Assembly (NCBI RefSeq): GCF_027625475.1
Contig: NZ_CP115174.1
Span: 992,001 to 1,056,000 of the forward strand
Source of the DNA: Sphingomonas abietis
Lineage (GTDB): Bacteria; Pseudomonadota; Alphaproteobacteria; Sphingomonadales; Sphingomonadaceae
Length of the DNA stretch: 64,000 bases
Direction of reading: 5' to 3'
Within the stretch, counting starts at the first letter, position 1. Every line of letters starts with the position of its first letter. Of the stretch, positions 16,362-24,042 are shown one piece after another. The notes under the pieces are model-generated. The model saw only the letters and a program-made list of their open reading frames with translations, made no database searches and was not told the DNA's origin. A program made the translations under genes and the position numbers.

Positions 16362-16622
16362 TCAAAAGGGAAGGCGCATCTTGACCTTCTTGCCGCGGAT
16401 CCGGATTTTCGGCCGGTCCTGCGGCGGGCCGGGCGGCGGATCGAGATCGGAGACCGTCCAGCGCGGATCGTCCTTGGTCGCGGTGGCGGCGAGCGCGTCG
16501 AGGTGGGGCTGCACGATCAGGCTGGACAGGTCGAACCCGCTGGCGAGCGGCATCGGCACGCCCGGCGCCGCCTGCCCGGCGGCGGGAAGACCCAGCAATG
16601 AGGCGGCGACCCACCAGCGCAT
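16362..16622 (-). CDS. Small secreted hypothetical protein, 86 aa
   Basis: Starting at the ATG at 16622, the product has a signal peptide (MRWWVAASLLGLPAAGQA) and a mature part of about 68 residues. The mature part ends in a Pro/Arg/Lys-rich tail (PPQDRPKIRIRGKKVKMRLPF). No family is recognised. It lies 69 bp upstream of, and in the same direction as, the SPFH-tail-like gene. Confidence 0.55.
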   Translation of the reverse strand: MRWWVAASLLGLPAAGQAAPGVPMPLASGFDLSSLIVQPHLDALAATATKDDPRWTVSDLDPPPGPPQDRPKIRIRGKKVKMRLPF

Positions 16623-16728
16623 GACCCGGACCCTGTGGAATGACAGCCGATTCAATCCACGACGCGGGGCGCCGGTTCCGATCGATCCGCCGGAACGAGG
16701 GCTGGATGCGATCGCCGTGGCGGCGGAT

Positions 16729-16756
16729 GCCCTCTCCCGCCGGTGGAGGAGAGGGC
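16729..16756 (-). terminator. Hairpin after isocitrate lyase gene
   Basis: GCCCTCTC and GAGAGGGC pair with a 12-nt loop just past the aceA stop. A U-run is absent, so intrinsic termination is uncertain. Confidence 0.4.
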
Positions 16757-16762
16757 GCCCGG

Positions 16763-18355
16763 TCAGGCGAACTGGTTCATCGTGTTGTGGGCGCCGCCGG
16801 CCTTCAGCGCCGCCTCGCCGGCAAAGGCCTCCTTATGGTCGTCGCCGATGTCGGAGCCCGACATGTTCTGGTGGCGGACGCAGGCGATGCCCTCGCGGAT
16901 CTCCTTGCGCTGCACCCCGGCGACATAGCCGAGCATCCCGGCCTCGCCGAAATAGTCCCGGGCGAGATTGTCGGTGCTGAGCGCGGCGGTGTGGTAGGTC
17001 GGCAGCGTGATCAGGTGGTGGAAGATGCCGGCGCGCGCGCTCGCATCCTTCTGGAAGGTGCGGATGCGGTCGTCGGCCTCCCTGGCCAGCTCGGTGCTGT
17101 CGTAGATCACGCTCATCAGCGCCGCCCGCTCATAGTCGGAAACGTCCCTGCCGGCCTTCTCCCACGCATCGAACACCTGCTGGCGGAAGTTGAGCGTCCA
17201 GTTGAAGCTGGGCGAGTTGTTGTAGACCAGCTTGGCGTTGGGCACGACCGCGCGGATGCGATCGACCATGCCGGCGATCTGCTCGATATGCGGCTTCTCG
17301 GTCTCGATCCACAGCAGGTCGGCACCGTGCTGGAGCGAGGTGATGCAATCGAGCACGCAGCGATCGGCGCCGGTGCCGGCCCGGAACTGGAACAGGTTGC
17401 TGGGCAGGCGCTTGGGGCGCAGCAGCTTGCCGTCGCGGTTGAGGATGACGTCGCCATTCCTCGCCGTCGCCGGGTCGATCTCCTCGCAGTCGAGGAAGCC
17501 GTTATACTGGTCGCCGAGGTCGCCGGGCGCGTTGGAGACGGCGATCTGCTTGGTCAGCCCGGCGCCGAGCGAGTCGGTGCGGGTGACGATGATGCCGTCG
17601 TCGACGCCGAGTTCGAGGAAGGCGTAGCGGCAGGCGCGGACCTTGGCGAGGAAGTCCTCGTGCGGCACCGTGACCTTGCCGTCCTGGTGGCCGCACTGCT
17701 TCTCGTCCGACACCTGGTTCTCGATCTGGAGCGCGCAGGCGCCGGCCTCGATCATCTTCCTGGCGAGCAGATAGGTCGCCTCGGCATTGCCGAAGCCGGC
17801 GTCGATATCGGCGATGATCGGCACGACATGGGTCTGGAACGCCTCGACCTGGGCCAGCAGCGCGGTCTCCTTCGCGCTGTCGCCGGCGGCGCGCGCCGCG
17901 TCGATCGCGCGGAACAGGCCGCCCAGCTCGCGCGCGTCGGCCTGCTTCAGGAAGGTGTAGAGCTCCTCGATCAGCGCCGGCACGCTGGTCTTCTCGTGCA
18001 TCGACTGATCGGGCAGCGGCCCGAACTCGCTCCGCAGCGCCGCGACCATCCAGCCGGACAGATAGAGATATTTGCCCTGGGTGGTGCCGAAATGCTTCTT
18101 GATCGCGATCAGCTTCTGCTGGCCGATGAAGCCGTGCCAGCAGCCGAGCGACTGGGTGTAGCGTGCCGGATCGGCATCATAGGCGGCCATGTCCGCGCGC
18201 ATGATCCCGGCGGTGTATTTCGCGATGTCGAGGCCGGTGTGGAAGCGGTTCTGCAACCGCATCCGGGCCACCGCCTCGGCACTGATCCCGTCCCAGCTGC
18301 CGTCCTGGCGCGCGATGAGGGCGTTGGTGCTGTCGATGTGGGTCTGATAGGTCAT
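16763..18355 (-). CDS. aceA: Isocitrate lyase (530-aa class)
   Basis: A 530-residue isocitrate lyase of the longer class known from Pseudomonas. The signature loop appears as EKQCGHQDGK (about residues 218-227), with the catalytic cysteine intact. It cleaves isocitrate to glyoxylate and succinate in the glyoxylate shunt, needed for growth on acetate and fatty acids. A small conserved-looking ORF lies 65 bp upstream on the same strand. Beyond that, at 18722-18750, are alternating TGACA/TGTCA half-sites that could bind a regulator. No malate synthase is in the window. Confidence 0.95.
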   Translation of the reverse strand: MTYQTHIDSTNALIARQDGSWDGISAEAVARMRLQNRFHTGLDIAKYTAGIMRADMAAYDADPARYTQSLGCWHGFIGQQKLIAIKKHFGTTQGKYLYLSGWMVAALRSEFGPLPDQSMHEKTSVPALIEELYTFLKQADARELGGLFRAIDAARAAGDSAKETALLAQVEAFQTHVVPIIADIDAGFGNAEATYLLARKMIEAGACALQIENQVSDEKQCGHQDGKVTVPHEDFLAKVRACRYAFLELGVDDGIIVTRTDSLGAGLTKQIAVSNAPGDLGDQYNGFLDCEEIDPATARNGDVILNRDGKLLRPKRLPSNLFQFRAGTGADRCVLDCITSLQHGADLLWIETEKPHIEQIAGMVDRIRAVVPNAKLVYNNSPSFNWTLNFRQQVFDAWEKAGRDVSDYERAALMSVIYDSTELAREADDRIRTFQKDASARAGIFHHLITLPTYHTAALSTDNLARDYFGEAGMLGYVAGVQRKEIREGIACVRHQNMSGSDIGDDHKEAFAGEAALKAGGAHNTMNQFA

Positions 18356-18420
18356 GAGGCTTCCTGGGATCTTATCGGGCTGGGATCATATCGGGGGTGT
18401 CGGGGCCGGGGCCGGTCGCC

Positions 18421-18612
18421 TCAGCCGAGGCGGCCGAGGCGATGATAGAGGTTGCTGAACTTCACCGATTCCGGCTGGTCCGCGATCGTGCGCAGATGGG
18501 CGACGACCGCCTCGCGCAGCAGCGCGAAATCCTCGGTCGAGAAGACGGCGCGGGCGCGTGCCGGCTCGGGATGGGGGGAAGAGCGGGGCAGGGTCTGCGT
18601 TTCGGTGGTCAT
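18421..18612 (-). CDS. Small hypothetical protein upstream of aceA, 63 aa
   Basis: A short soluble protein with a disordered Pro/Ser-rich N terminus and a helical C-terminal half (FSTEDFALLREAVVAHLRTI then KFSNLYHRLGRLG). It has no signal peptide or membrane helix. Same strand as aceA, 65 bp upstream, so it is probably the first gene of the aceA transcript. Function unknown. Confidence 0.55.
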   Translation of the reverse strand: MTTETQTLPRSSPHPEPARARAVFSTEDFALLREAVVAHLRTIADQPESVKFSNLYHRLGRLG

Positions 18613-19212
18613 AGCGTCTCTCCATGAGCGGCGGCCCGGAACGGGTGTCGCCGCGATGGACAGGGAGATGCGCGCTCGCCGCGGCGCTTTGAAGGACGAT
18701 CAGTGACGCGATGTAGGGCTATGACATGTCCACATTGTCATGATGTGACAGAGTGCCATGGCATCGGCAGAGGGGTGCAGGGCCTGAAGGCTGTAGGATT
18801 TGCGGGCACAATTCTCCCGCCGCTGGGGGCAGGGAAGGCGGCCGGCGCCCCGCGCGTGCCTCGTTGCATCGCGGGGGTTTGGAGGTGTCTCAGTTACCCT
18901 CCGAGGGCCTGTGCCCCACTTCCTCGGCCACGTCGGGGCGGAGGTGGGAAGCGTCCCGGTTGTGGCGGACGTGGGCCGGACGCGCCCTTGGCACGGGCGC
19001 GGCGGGCTTCACGCTGGCCTGGTGGACGGTAGGGTTGCGGGAATCCACCCGGATGCCCGGCGCGCCGGCCGCTGGATGCACGGAGGCCGAAACCGCCGCC
19101 ATCCCCTCCTGTCACCGCGCACCTCGATCAAGGGTGTGGGCGACGGGCCACGCAATAACCTATATGGATATAAATGTCAAGAATAATGAACGCTGGTGGC
19201 GCGGGGCTGCGG
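18613..19212. other. 600-bp intergenic region without a recognised gene
   Basis: This gap lies between the PilZ gene and the aceA block, both on the minus strand. It holds a candidate minus-strand promoter (TTGACA at 19180-19175, 17 bp, TATTGC at 19157-19152), several GC-rich self-complementary stretches at about 18860-19080, and a weak 70-codon minus-strand frame (18890-19102) preceded by AGGAGGGG but without recognisable homology. Overlapping plus-strand frames are also open. It could hold a structured RNA, a small gene or a degenerate element. I cannot decide from sequence alone. Confidence 0.5.
18722..18750. promoter_or_regulatory. Candidate operator upstream of the aceA block
   Basis: Three alternating half-sites, TGACA (18722), TGTCA (18736) and TGACA (18746), make two overlapping inverted repeats spaced by 9 and 5 bp. 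A CACAT...ATGTG pair is nested within them. The site is about 110 bp upstream of the first gene. The binding protein is unknown. Confidence 0.4.
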
Positions 19213-19575
19213 CTAGCCCGTCCGGCTGTCGCGATAGACCGACTGGACGTCGGCCGAGATGCCGGGGGTACGGCTCATCTGCATGACGTCGTCAAATTCG
19301 AAGCCGTGCATCCGCCGGTGGAAAGCGAGGCCGAAGGCGTGCGTCTCCACCCAGACGATGGTGGCGACCATCGACAGCATGTCGCCGACGACGAGGATGA
19401 TCTCCTGGCCCTTGAACAGGCCGCGGAATTTGCCGGTGACGAGCGCGCCCGCGGTCGAGACATCGGACATGACGAGATTCTGGGCGGGCAGCCGATAGGG
19501 CTTGATCGACACCGCGATATCGACGGTCAGCCGGAATTCGGATCGGGAATCCACGACTTTTCGGACCAGATTCAT
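19213..19575 (-). CDS. PilZ-domain c-di-GMP receptor protein
   Basis: A 120-residue single PilZ domain. It shows the RxxxR motif (RSEFR, about residues 11-15) and the D-x-S-x-x-G motif (DVSTAG, about 38-43), which together bind cyclic di-GMP. It has no membrane segment or output domain, so it probably acts by binding a partner. A ribosome-binding GGAG precedes the ATG at 19575. With the diguanylate cyclase at 2984-3955 it makes two c-di-GMP components in this window, though not adjacent. Confidence 0.88.
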   Translation of the reverse strand: MNLVRKVVDSRSEFRLTVDIAVSIKPYRLPAQNLVMSDVSTAGALVTGKFRGLFKGQEIILVVGDMLSMVATIVWVETHAFGLAFHRRMHGFEFDDVMQMSRTPGISADVQSVYRDSRTG

Positions 19576-19755
19576 CAGACACGCTCCGCAACACCCGTCG
19601 CACCGCTATTACGACTAAAGGCTAATGCGGGGTTAAAGCGATCTTAAGTGTAAAATGATTTGCCCGGCAGGAATTGCGCCGGCGATTATTTCGTTTCGGT
19701 GTCGTTTCTTTTGGGGAATGGCGACGCCGATGGCCCGGGCGAGCGGCGCCACCAG

Positions 19756-19795
19756 CCGGCCAGCCACCGGCCAGCCACCGGCCAGCCACCGGCCA
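19756..19795. repeat. 11-bp tandem repeat, about 3.6 copies
   Basis: CCGGCCAGCCA is repeated three times and partly a fourth time, 20 bp beyond the parE stop codon. Non-coding. Confidence 0.9.
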
Positions 19796-19814
19796 TCCTC
19801 CGCGCCCCGCCTGC

Positions 19815-21803
19815 TCAGGCGTCGATCTCTTCCTCGTCCACGCGGGCGGCGTTTTCCTGGATGAAGGTGAAGCGGTGATGGGCCTCCTTGCCCATCAGCC
19901 GGTCGACCAGATCGCGGACCTGCGCGCGGTCCTCATATTCCTGCGGCAGCGTCACCCGGATCATGCCGCGCGTCTGCGGGTCCATGGTGGTCTCGCGCAG
20001 CTGCTGCGGGTTCATCTCGCCGAGGCCCTTGAAGCGCGAGACCTCGACCTTGCGGCCCTTGAACGCGGTCGCCTCGATCCGGGCGCGGTCGGCCTCGTCG
20101 CGGGCGTAGAGCGACTTGGCGCCGGCGGTCAGCCGGTAGAGCGGCGGCTGGGCGAGGTAGAGATGGCCCCTGCGCACGACGTCCGGCATCTCCTGGAAGA
20201 AGAAGGTCATCAGCAGGGTGGCGATGTGGGCGCCATCGACATCGGCGTCGGTCATGATCACGATCCGCTCGTAGCGCAGCAGGCTGGCGTCGCAGCGCTC
20301 GCGGGTGCCGCAGCCGAGCGCCAGGATCAGGTCGGCGATCTCCTGGTTGGCGAGGATCTTGGCGGTGTTGGCGGACGCCACGTTGAGAATCTTGCCGCGG
20401 ATCGGCAGCACCGCCTGGGTCTTGCGGTCGCGCGCCTGCTTGGCCGAGCCGCCGGCCGAATCGCCCTCGACGATGAACATCTCGGTGCCCTCGGGGCTGT
20501 CCGACGCGCAATCGGTGAGCTTGCCGGGCAGGCGCAGCTTGCGGCCCGAGGTGGCGGTCTTGCGCTTGACGTCGCGCTCCGCCTTGCGCCGCAGCCGCTC
20601 GTCCATGCGATCGAGCACATAGCCGAGCAGCGCCTTGCCGCGATCCATGTTCTGGCCGAGGAAATGGTCGAAATGGTCGCGCACCGCGGCCTCGACCAGC
20701 CGTGCGGCGTCGGGCGAGGTCAGCCGGTCCTTGGTCTGGCTCTGGAACTGGGGATCGCGGATGAACACCGAGAGCATCAGTTCCGATCCGGTCATCACGT
20801 CCTCGGGCGCGATGTCCTTGGCCTTCTTCTGGCCGACCTGATCGGCGAAGGCGCGGATGCCCTTGACCAGCGCGGCGCGCAGCCCCTGCTCATGGGTGCC
20901 GCCGTCGGGGGTCGGGATGGTGTTGCAATAATAGCTGTAAGACCCGTCCGAATAGAGCGGCCACGCCACCGCCCATTCGGCCGAGCCCTGGCTGTCGGGG
21001 AAATCCTGCCGCCCGGTGAAGAAATCGGCGGTGGCGCATTCGCGATCGCCGACCTGCTCGCGGAGGTGATCGGCGAGGCCGCCGGGGAACTGGAACACCG
21101 CCTCGGCCGGGGTGTCGTCGGTGATCAGCGACGGATCGCATTTCCAGCGGATCTCGACGCCGGCGAACAGATAGGCCTTGGACCGGGCGAGCCGATAGAG
21201 CCGCTGCGCGCGGAAGCGGAGATCGCCGAAAATCTCGCTATCGGGCACGAAGCTGACCGAGGTGCCGCGCCGGTTGGGCGCCGCGCCGATCTTCTCCAGC
21301 GATCCCTGGGGATGGCCCTGCACGAAGCGCTGGCGGTACAGCTCCTTGTTGCGCGCCACTTCGACCACCGTCTCGATCGACAGCGCGTTGACCGCGCAGA
21401 CGCCGACGCCGTGCAGGCCGCCCGAGGTCTGGTAGGCGCCGCCCGAGAATTTGCCGCCCGAATGGAGCACGGTGAAGATCACCTCGAGCGCCGATTTGCC
21501 GGGGTGGCGGGGATGCTCGTCGATCGGGATGCCGCGGCCATTGTCGACCACGGTGACGCGGTTGCCGGCGGACAGCGTCACCTCGATGCGGGTGGCGTGG
21601 CCGGCGACGGCCTCGTCCATCGCATTGTCGATCACCTCGGCGGCGAGATGGTGGAGCGCGCGCTCGTCGGTGCCGCCGACATACATGCCGGGGCGGCGGC
21701 GGATCGGCTCCAGCCCTTCCAGCACCTCGATCGAGGAGGCGTCGTAATTGCCGCTGCCGGGGGCGGCACCCGCAGGGGCGGCGAAGAGATCGTCATGGGC
21801 CAT
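19815..21803 (-). CDS. parE: DNA topoisomerase IV subunit B
   Basis: A 662-residue type IIA topoisomerase ATPase subunit. It has GHKL ATPase motifs (DNAMDEAVAG, DNGRGIPIDEHP, GGLHGVGVCAVNALS) in the first 150 residues. A TOPRIM domain with IVEGDSAGGSAKQARD and the metal-binding DADVDGAHI follows. The C-terminal GLGEMNPQQL segment is complete. Length and the absence of a long insert favour ParE over GyrB. With ParC it decatenates daughter chromosomes. Confidence 0.95.
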   Translation of the reverse strand: MAHDDLFAAPAGAAPGSGNYDASSIEVLEGLEPIRRRPGMYVGGTDERALHHLAAEVIDNAMDEAVAGHATRIEVTLSAGNRVTVVDNGRGIPIDEHPRHPGKSALEVIFTVLHSGGKFSGGAYQTSGGLHGVGVCAVNALSIETVVEVARNKELYRQRFVQGHPQGSLEKIGAAPNRRGTSVSFVPDSEIFGDLRFRAQRLYRLARSKAYLFAGVEIRWKCDPSLITDDTPAEAVFQFPGGLADHLREQVGDRECATADFFTGRQDFPDSQGSAEWAVAWPLYSDGSYSYYCNTIPTPDGGTHEQGLRAALVKGIRAFADQVGQKKAKDIAPEDVMTGSELMLSVFIRDPQFQSQTKDRLTSPDAARLVEAAVRDHFDHFLGQNMDRGKALLGYVLDRMDERLRRKAERDVKRKTATSGRKLRLPGKLTDCASDSPEGTEMFIVEGDSAGGSAKQARDRKTQAVLPIRGKILNVASANTAKILANQEIADLILALGCGTRERCDASLLRYERIVIMTDADVDGAHIATLLMTFFFQEMPDVVRRGHLYLAQPPLYRLTAGAKSLYARDEADRARIEATAFKGRKVEVSRFKGLGEMNPQQLRETTMDPQTRGMIRVTLPQEYEDRAQVRDLVDRLMGKEAHHRFTFIQENAARVDEEEIDA

Positions 21804-21891
21804 CGCCGCAGACTATAGGCGGGATGCGGCCCCGCGCAAAGGGCGTTCCGGGTTCGTTCAAATGCGGTGATAACGCGCGAAAGGTGTGCCG

Positions 21892-22068
21892 ATGGCAGTC
21901 GTGGGATGCTTGGTTCTGATCATTTTCCCGCTGCTCGGGCTGATGGCGGGGTTGTTCCTCGACGGGGCGCCGGGGGCGATCTGGGGCGCGGCCGCGGGCT
22001 TCGTCCTCGCGCTCGCCGTCTCCGGGGTGATGACCTACGGACTGGTCAAGGCGAGCCGGCGCGACTGA
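21892..22068 (+). CDS. Small two-helix membrane protein, 58 aa
   Basis: Two hydrophobic helices (VVGCLVLIIFPLLGLMAGLFL and AAAGFVLALAVSGVMTYGLV) are separated by a short polar turn, and a basic tail KASRRD follows. This is a plausible hairpin inner-membrane protein. The ATG at 21892 is preferred over a GTG at 21886. Divergent from parE. No family assigned. Confidence 0.6.
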   Translation: MAVVGCLVLIIFPLLGLMAGLFLDGAPGAIWGAAAGFVLALAVSGVMTYGLVKASRRD

Positions 22069-22115
22069 GGCGCAGGCGGCGCGCCCGATGGGGGAGGAGG
22101 GTCATGCCCGCACGC

Positions 22116-22195
22116 CCCCTCACGAACCCGGCCCCTCACGAACCCGGCCCCTCACGAACCCGGCCCCTCACGAAAAAGGCCCCTCACGAAAAAGG
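22116..22195. repeat. 16-bp tandem repeat, five copies in two variants
   Basis: Three units CCCCTCACGAACCCGG are followed by two units CCCCTCACGAAAAAGG with no gaps. The AAAAAGG end of the last unit runs into the gcrA terminator, supplying its A-run (U-run on the minus strand). Confidence 0.93.
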
Positions 22196-22219
22196 CCGCC
22201 CGCATCGCTGCGGACGGCC
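22189..22219 (-). terminator. Rho-independent terminator of gcrA
   Basis: Read on the minus strand, a GGCCGTCCGCAG...CTGCGG-like stem (plus-strand 22194-22219, outer arms GGCCG/CGGCC) is followed by five T residues (22193-22189). It lies 24 bp after the gcrA stop. Confidence 0.8.
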
Positions 22220-22242
22220 CTTTCGGTTACGGAGTTGGGGGC

Positions 22243-22974
22243 TCAGCGGACGCGCGGGCCGCCATAGGGCATCGGCGGCGGCGGGCGGCGATCGCGGCGC
22301 GGCATCTGCGCCTGATAGGCCTGCCCGCAATGCTGCACGCAATAAGGGAAGCCCGGGTTCACCTGCACGCCGCAGAAGTGGAAATCGGGCTCGCCGGGGT
22401 GGCCGAGCGGCCACTTGCAGATGCGGTCGTTGAGCTCGAGCAGCGAGGTCTTGTCCGCCATGTCGGCCGACGGCTTGGCCGGCACCAGGCGGCGCGGCGG
22501 CGCCGGCGGGATCGGCGACTGCTGCTCGCCCGGCTGCTGGCGCTGGAAGCCGCCGGGGCCGATCGAGCGATAGACCGGCTGCGGCGTGCTGGGCACGACC
22601 GGCGCATCGGCATCGGATCCGGTGGCCGCGGCCGGTGCAGGCGCCGGGGCGGCCGCGATCGGGGCGGGGCGGGGCGCCGGCGCCGGGCGGGGAGCCTCGG
22701 CGACGACCGGGCGCGGCTTCGGCGCCTCGGCCGCCTTCGGGGCCGGCGGTGGCGGCGCGGCCTCCTTCGGCGCGGGGGCGGGCGCGGCCGGCGCTTCCGC
22801 CGCCGTGTCGTTGCCCTTCACCGGCGACGGCCGGCTTTCGAGGCCGAGGCGATGCGCCTTGCCGATCACCGCGTTACGGCTGACGCCGCCCAGTTCCTCG
22901 GCGATCTGGCTTGCGGTATGGCCCTGGCCCCACAGGCTCTTGAGCTTGTCGATCCGCTCGTCCGTCCACGACAT
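22243..22974 (-). CDS. gcrA: Cell-cycle transcriptional regulator GcrA
   Basis: A 243-residue GcrA. The N-terminal helix-turn-helix domain (MSWTDERIDKLKSLWGQGHT, then ASQIAEELGGVSRNAVIGKAHRLGL) is hallmark. The C-terminal sigma-factor-contacting domain has the Cys/His pattern CKWPLGHPGEPDFHFCG and YCVQHCGQAY. GcrA binds sigma-70 and CcrM-methylated GANTC promoters to drive S-phase genes in Alphaproteobacteria. The linker (about residues 53-165) is unusually rich in Pro and Ala and probably disordered. A good terminator follows. Confidence 0.96.
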   Translation of the reverse strand: MSWTDERIDKLKSLWGQGHTASQIAEELGGVSRNAVIGKAHRLGLESRPSPVKGNDTAAEAPAAPAPAPKEAAPPPPAPKAAEAPKPRPVVAEAPRPAPAPRPAPIAAAPAPAPAAATGSDADAPVVPSTPQPVYRSIGPGGFQRQQPGEQQSPIPPAPPRRLVPAKPSADMADKTSLLELNDRICKWPLGHPGEPDFHFCGVQVNPGFPYCVQHCGQAYQAQMPRRDRRPPPPMPYGGPRVR

Positions 22975-23033
22975 CTTCTGTTTCTACTCCGTATCCCTTG
23001 CGGGGGCGGCACCCAGGGCTTAGGTCGCGATCC

Positions 23034-23882
23034 ATGCTCGACCAGTCCCGCGGTGCGCCGCAACCCGACAATATCTCCCCCCCGGGCGTGCCCGTGATCA
23101 AACAGGTCAACTGGGGAGGATTGCGCACCCTCTATGTGAAGGAGGTGAGGCGCTTCTTCAAGGTCCAGCTGCAAACGGTGTGGGCGCCGGCGGTGACGAC
23201 CCTGCTCTATCTCGTCATCTTCACGGTCGCGCTGGGCGCGCGCTCGGCGGTGCCGGTGGGCGGCACGACCGTGCCCTTCGCCGATTTCATCGCGCCGGGC
23301 CTGATCGTGATGGGCATGATGACCAACGCCTTCGCCAATGCCAGCTTCTCGCTGCTGGTCGGCAAGATGCAGGGCACCATCGTCGACTATCTGATGCCGC
23401 CGCTGTCCACCGCCGAGCTGCTCGCCGGGCTGACGCTCGCCGCGGTGACCCGCGCCTTCCTGGTCGGCGGCGCGCTGTGGCTGGCGATGCTGCTGTGGCC
23501 GGGCGTGCATGTCGGCATGGCGAACCCGCTGGTGGTGCTGTGGTTCGCGCTGATGGGGGCGTTCCTGCTCGCCTTCCTCGGCGTGCTGACCTCGATCTGG
23601 GCGGACAAGTTCGATCATGCCGCCGCCGTCACCAATTTCGTGGTGCAGCCGCTGGCGCTGCTTTCGGGCACCTTCTACTCGGTCGACAAGCTGGCGCCGA
23701 CCTTCCGGATGATCAGCCATTTCAACCCGATCTTCTACGTGATCTCGGGCTTCCGCTCGGGCTTCCTCGGCGTCGCCGATTCGCCGGTGGCGTTCGGCGC
23801 GGGGCTGCTGCTGGCGATCAACGTGGTGATGGGCGCGATCTGCTACACGCTGCTCAGGAGCGGCTGGAAGATCAAGAACTGA
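23034..23882 (+). CDS. ABC-2 family transporter permease
   Basis: About 282 residues with six membrane helices and the ABC-2 permease layout (VKEVRRFFKVQLQTVWAPAVTTLLYLVIF, FADFIAPGLIVMGMMTNAFANAS, LSGTFYSVDKLAPTFRMISHFNP). Permeases of this type pair with a separate ATPase, but none is adjacent here. The substrate (polysaccharide, lipid or drug) is unknown. The ATG at 23034 is chosen; a GTG further in (about 23092) is possible. An intrinsic terminator follows at 23963. Confidence 0.87.
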   Translation: MLDQSRGAPQPDNISPPGVPVIKQVNWGGLRTLYVKEVRRFFKVQLQTVWAPAVTTLLYLVIFTVALGARSAVPVGGTTVPFADFIAPGLIVMGMMTNAFANASFSLLVGKMQGTIVDYLMPPLSTAELLAGLTLAAVTRAFLVGGALWLAMLLWPGVHVGMANPLVVLWFALMGAFLLAFLGVLTSIWADKFDHAAAVTNFVVQPLALLSGTFYSVDKLAPTFRMISHFNPIFYVISGFRSGFLGVADSPVAFGAGLLLAINVVMGAICYTLLRSGWKIKN

Positions 23883-23962
23883 GATTCTCCTCCCGTTCCA
23901 ACCCGCAGGCGCTTGGGGTTGCGCTGTATTTCCCCCGACGCTACAGCGCATCCCTGACATAA

Positions 23963-23987
23963 GGCGGCCAGCCACGGCCGCCTTTTT
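23963..23987 (+). terminator. Rho-independent terminator
   Basis: GGCGGCC, 6-nt loop, GGCCGCC, then TTTTT. It lies 81 bp after the ABC permease stop and 56 bp before argD. Confidence 0.88.
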
Positions 23988-24042
23988 GCGTTCCCGGAGC
24001 CGTTCTCCCAAAGATTGTCCACGAAGAAGGAGTGCCCTGCCC

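Noticed and set aside
16640-18445. 601-codon plus-strand frame antisense to isocitrate lyase
   Set aside because: aceA on the minus strand has all expected motifs; the antisense frame has none.
18890-19102. 70-codon minus-strand ORF in the aceA-PilZ gap as a real gene
   Set aside because: It has a ribosome-binding-like AGGAGGGG but too close to the ATG, no homology I can recognise, and competing frames on the other strand. Kept only as part of the unexplained region.
19674-21818. 714-codon plus-strand frame antisense to parE
   Set aside because: Mirror of a real topoisomerase gene, with Arg/Ala/Gly/His-rich composition and no domain.
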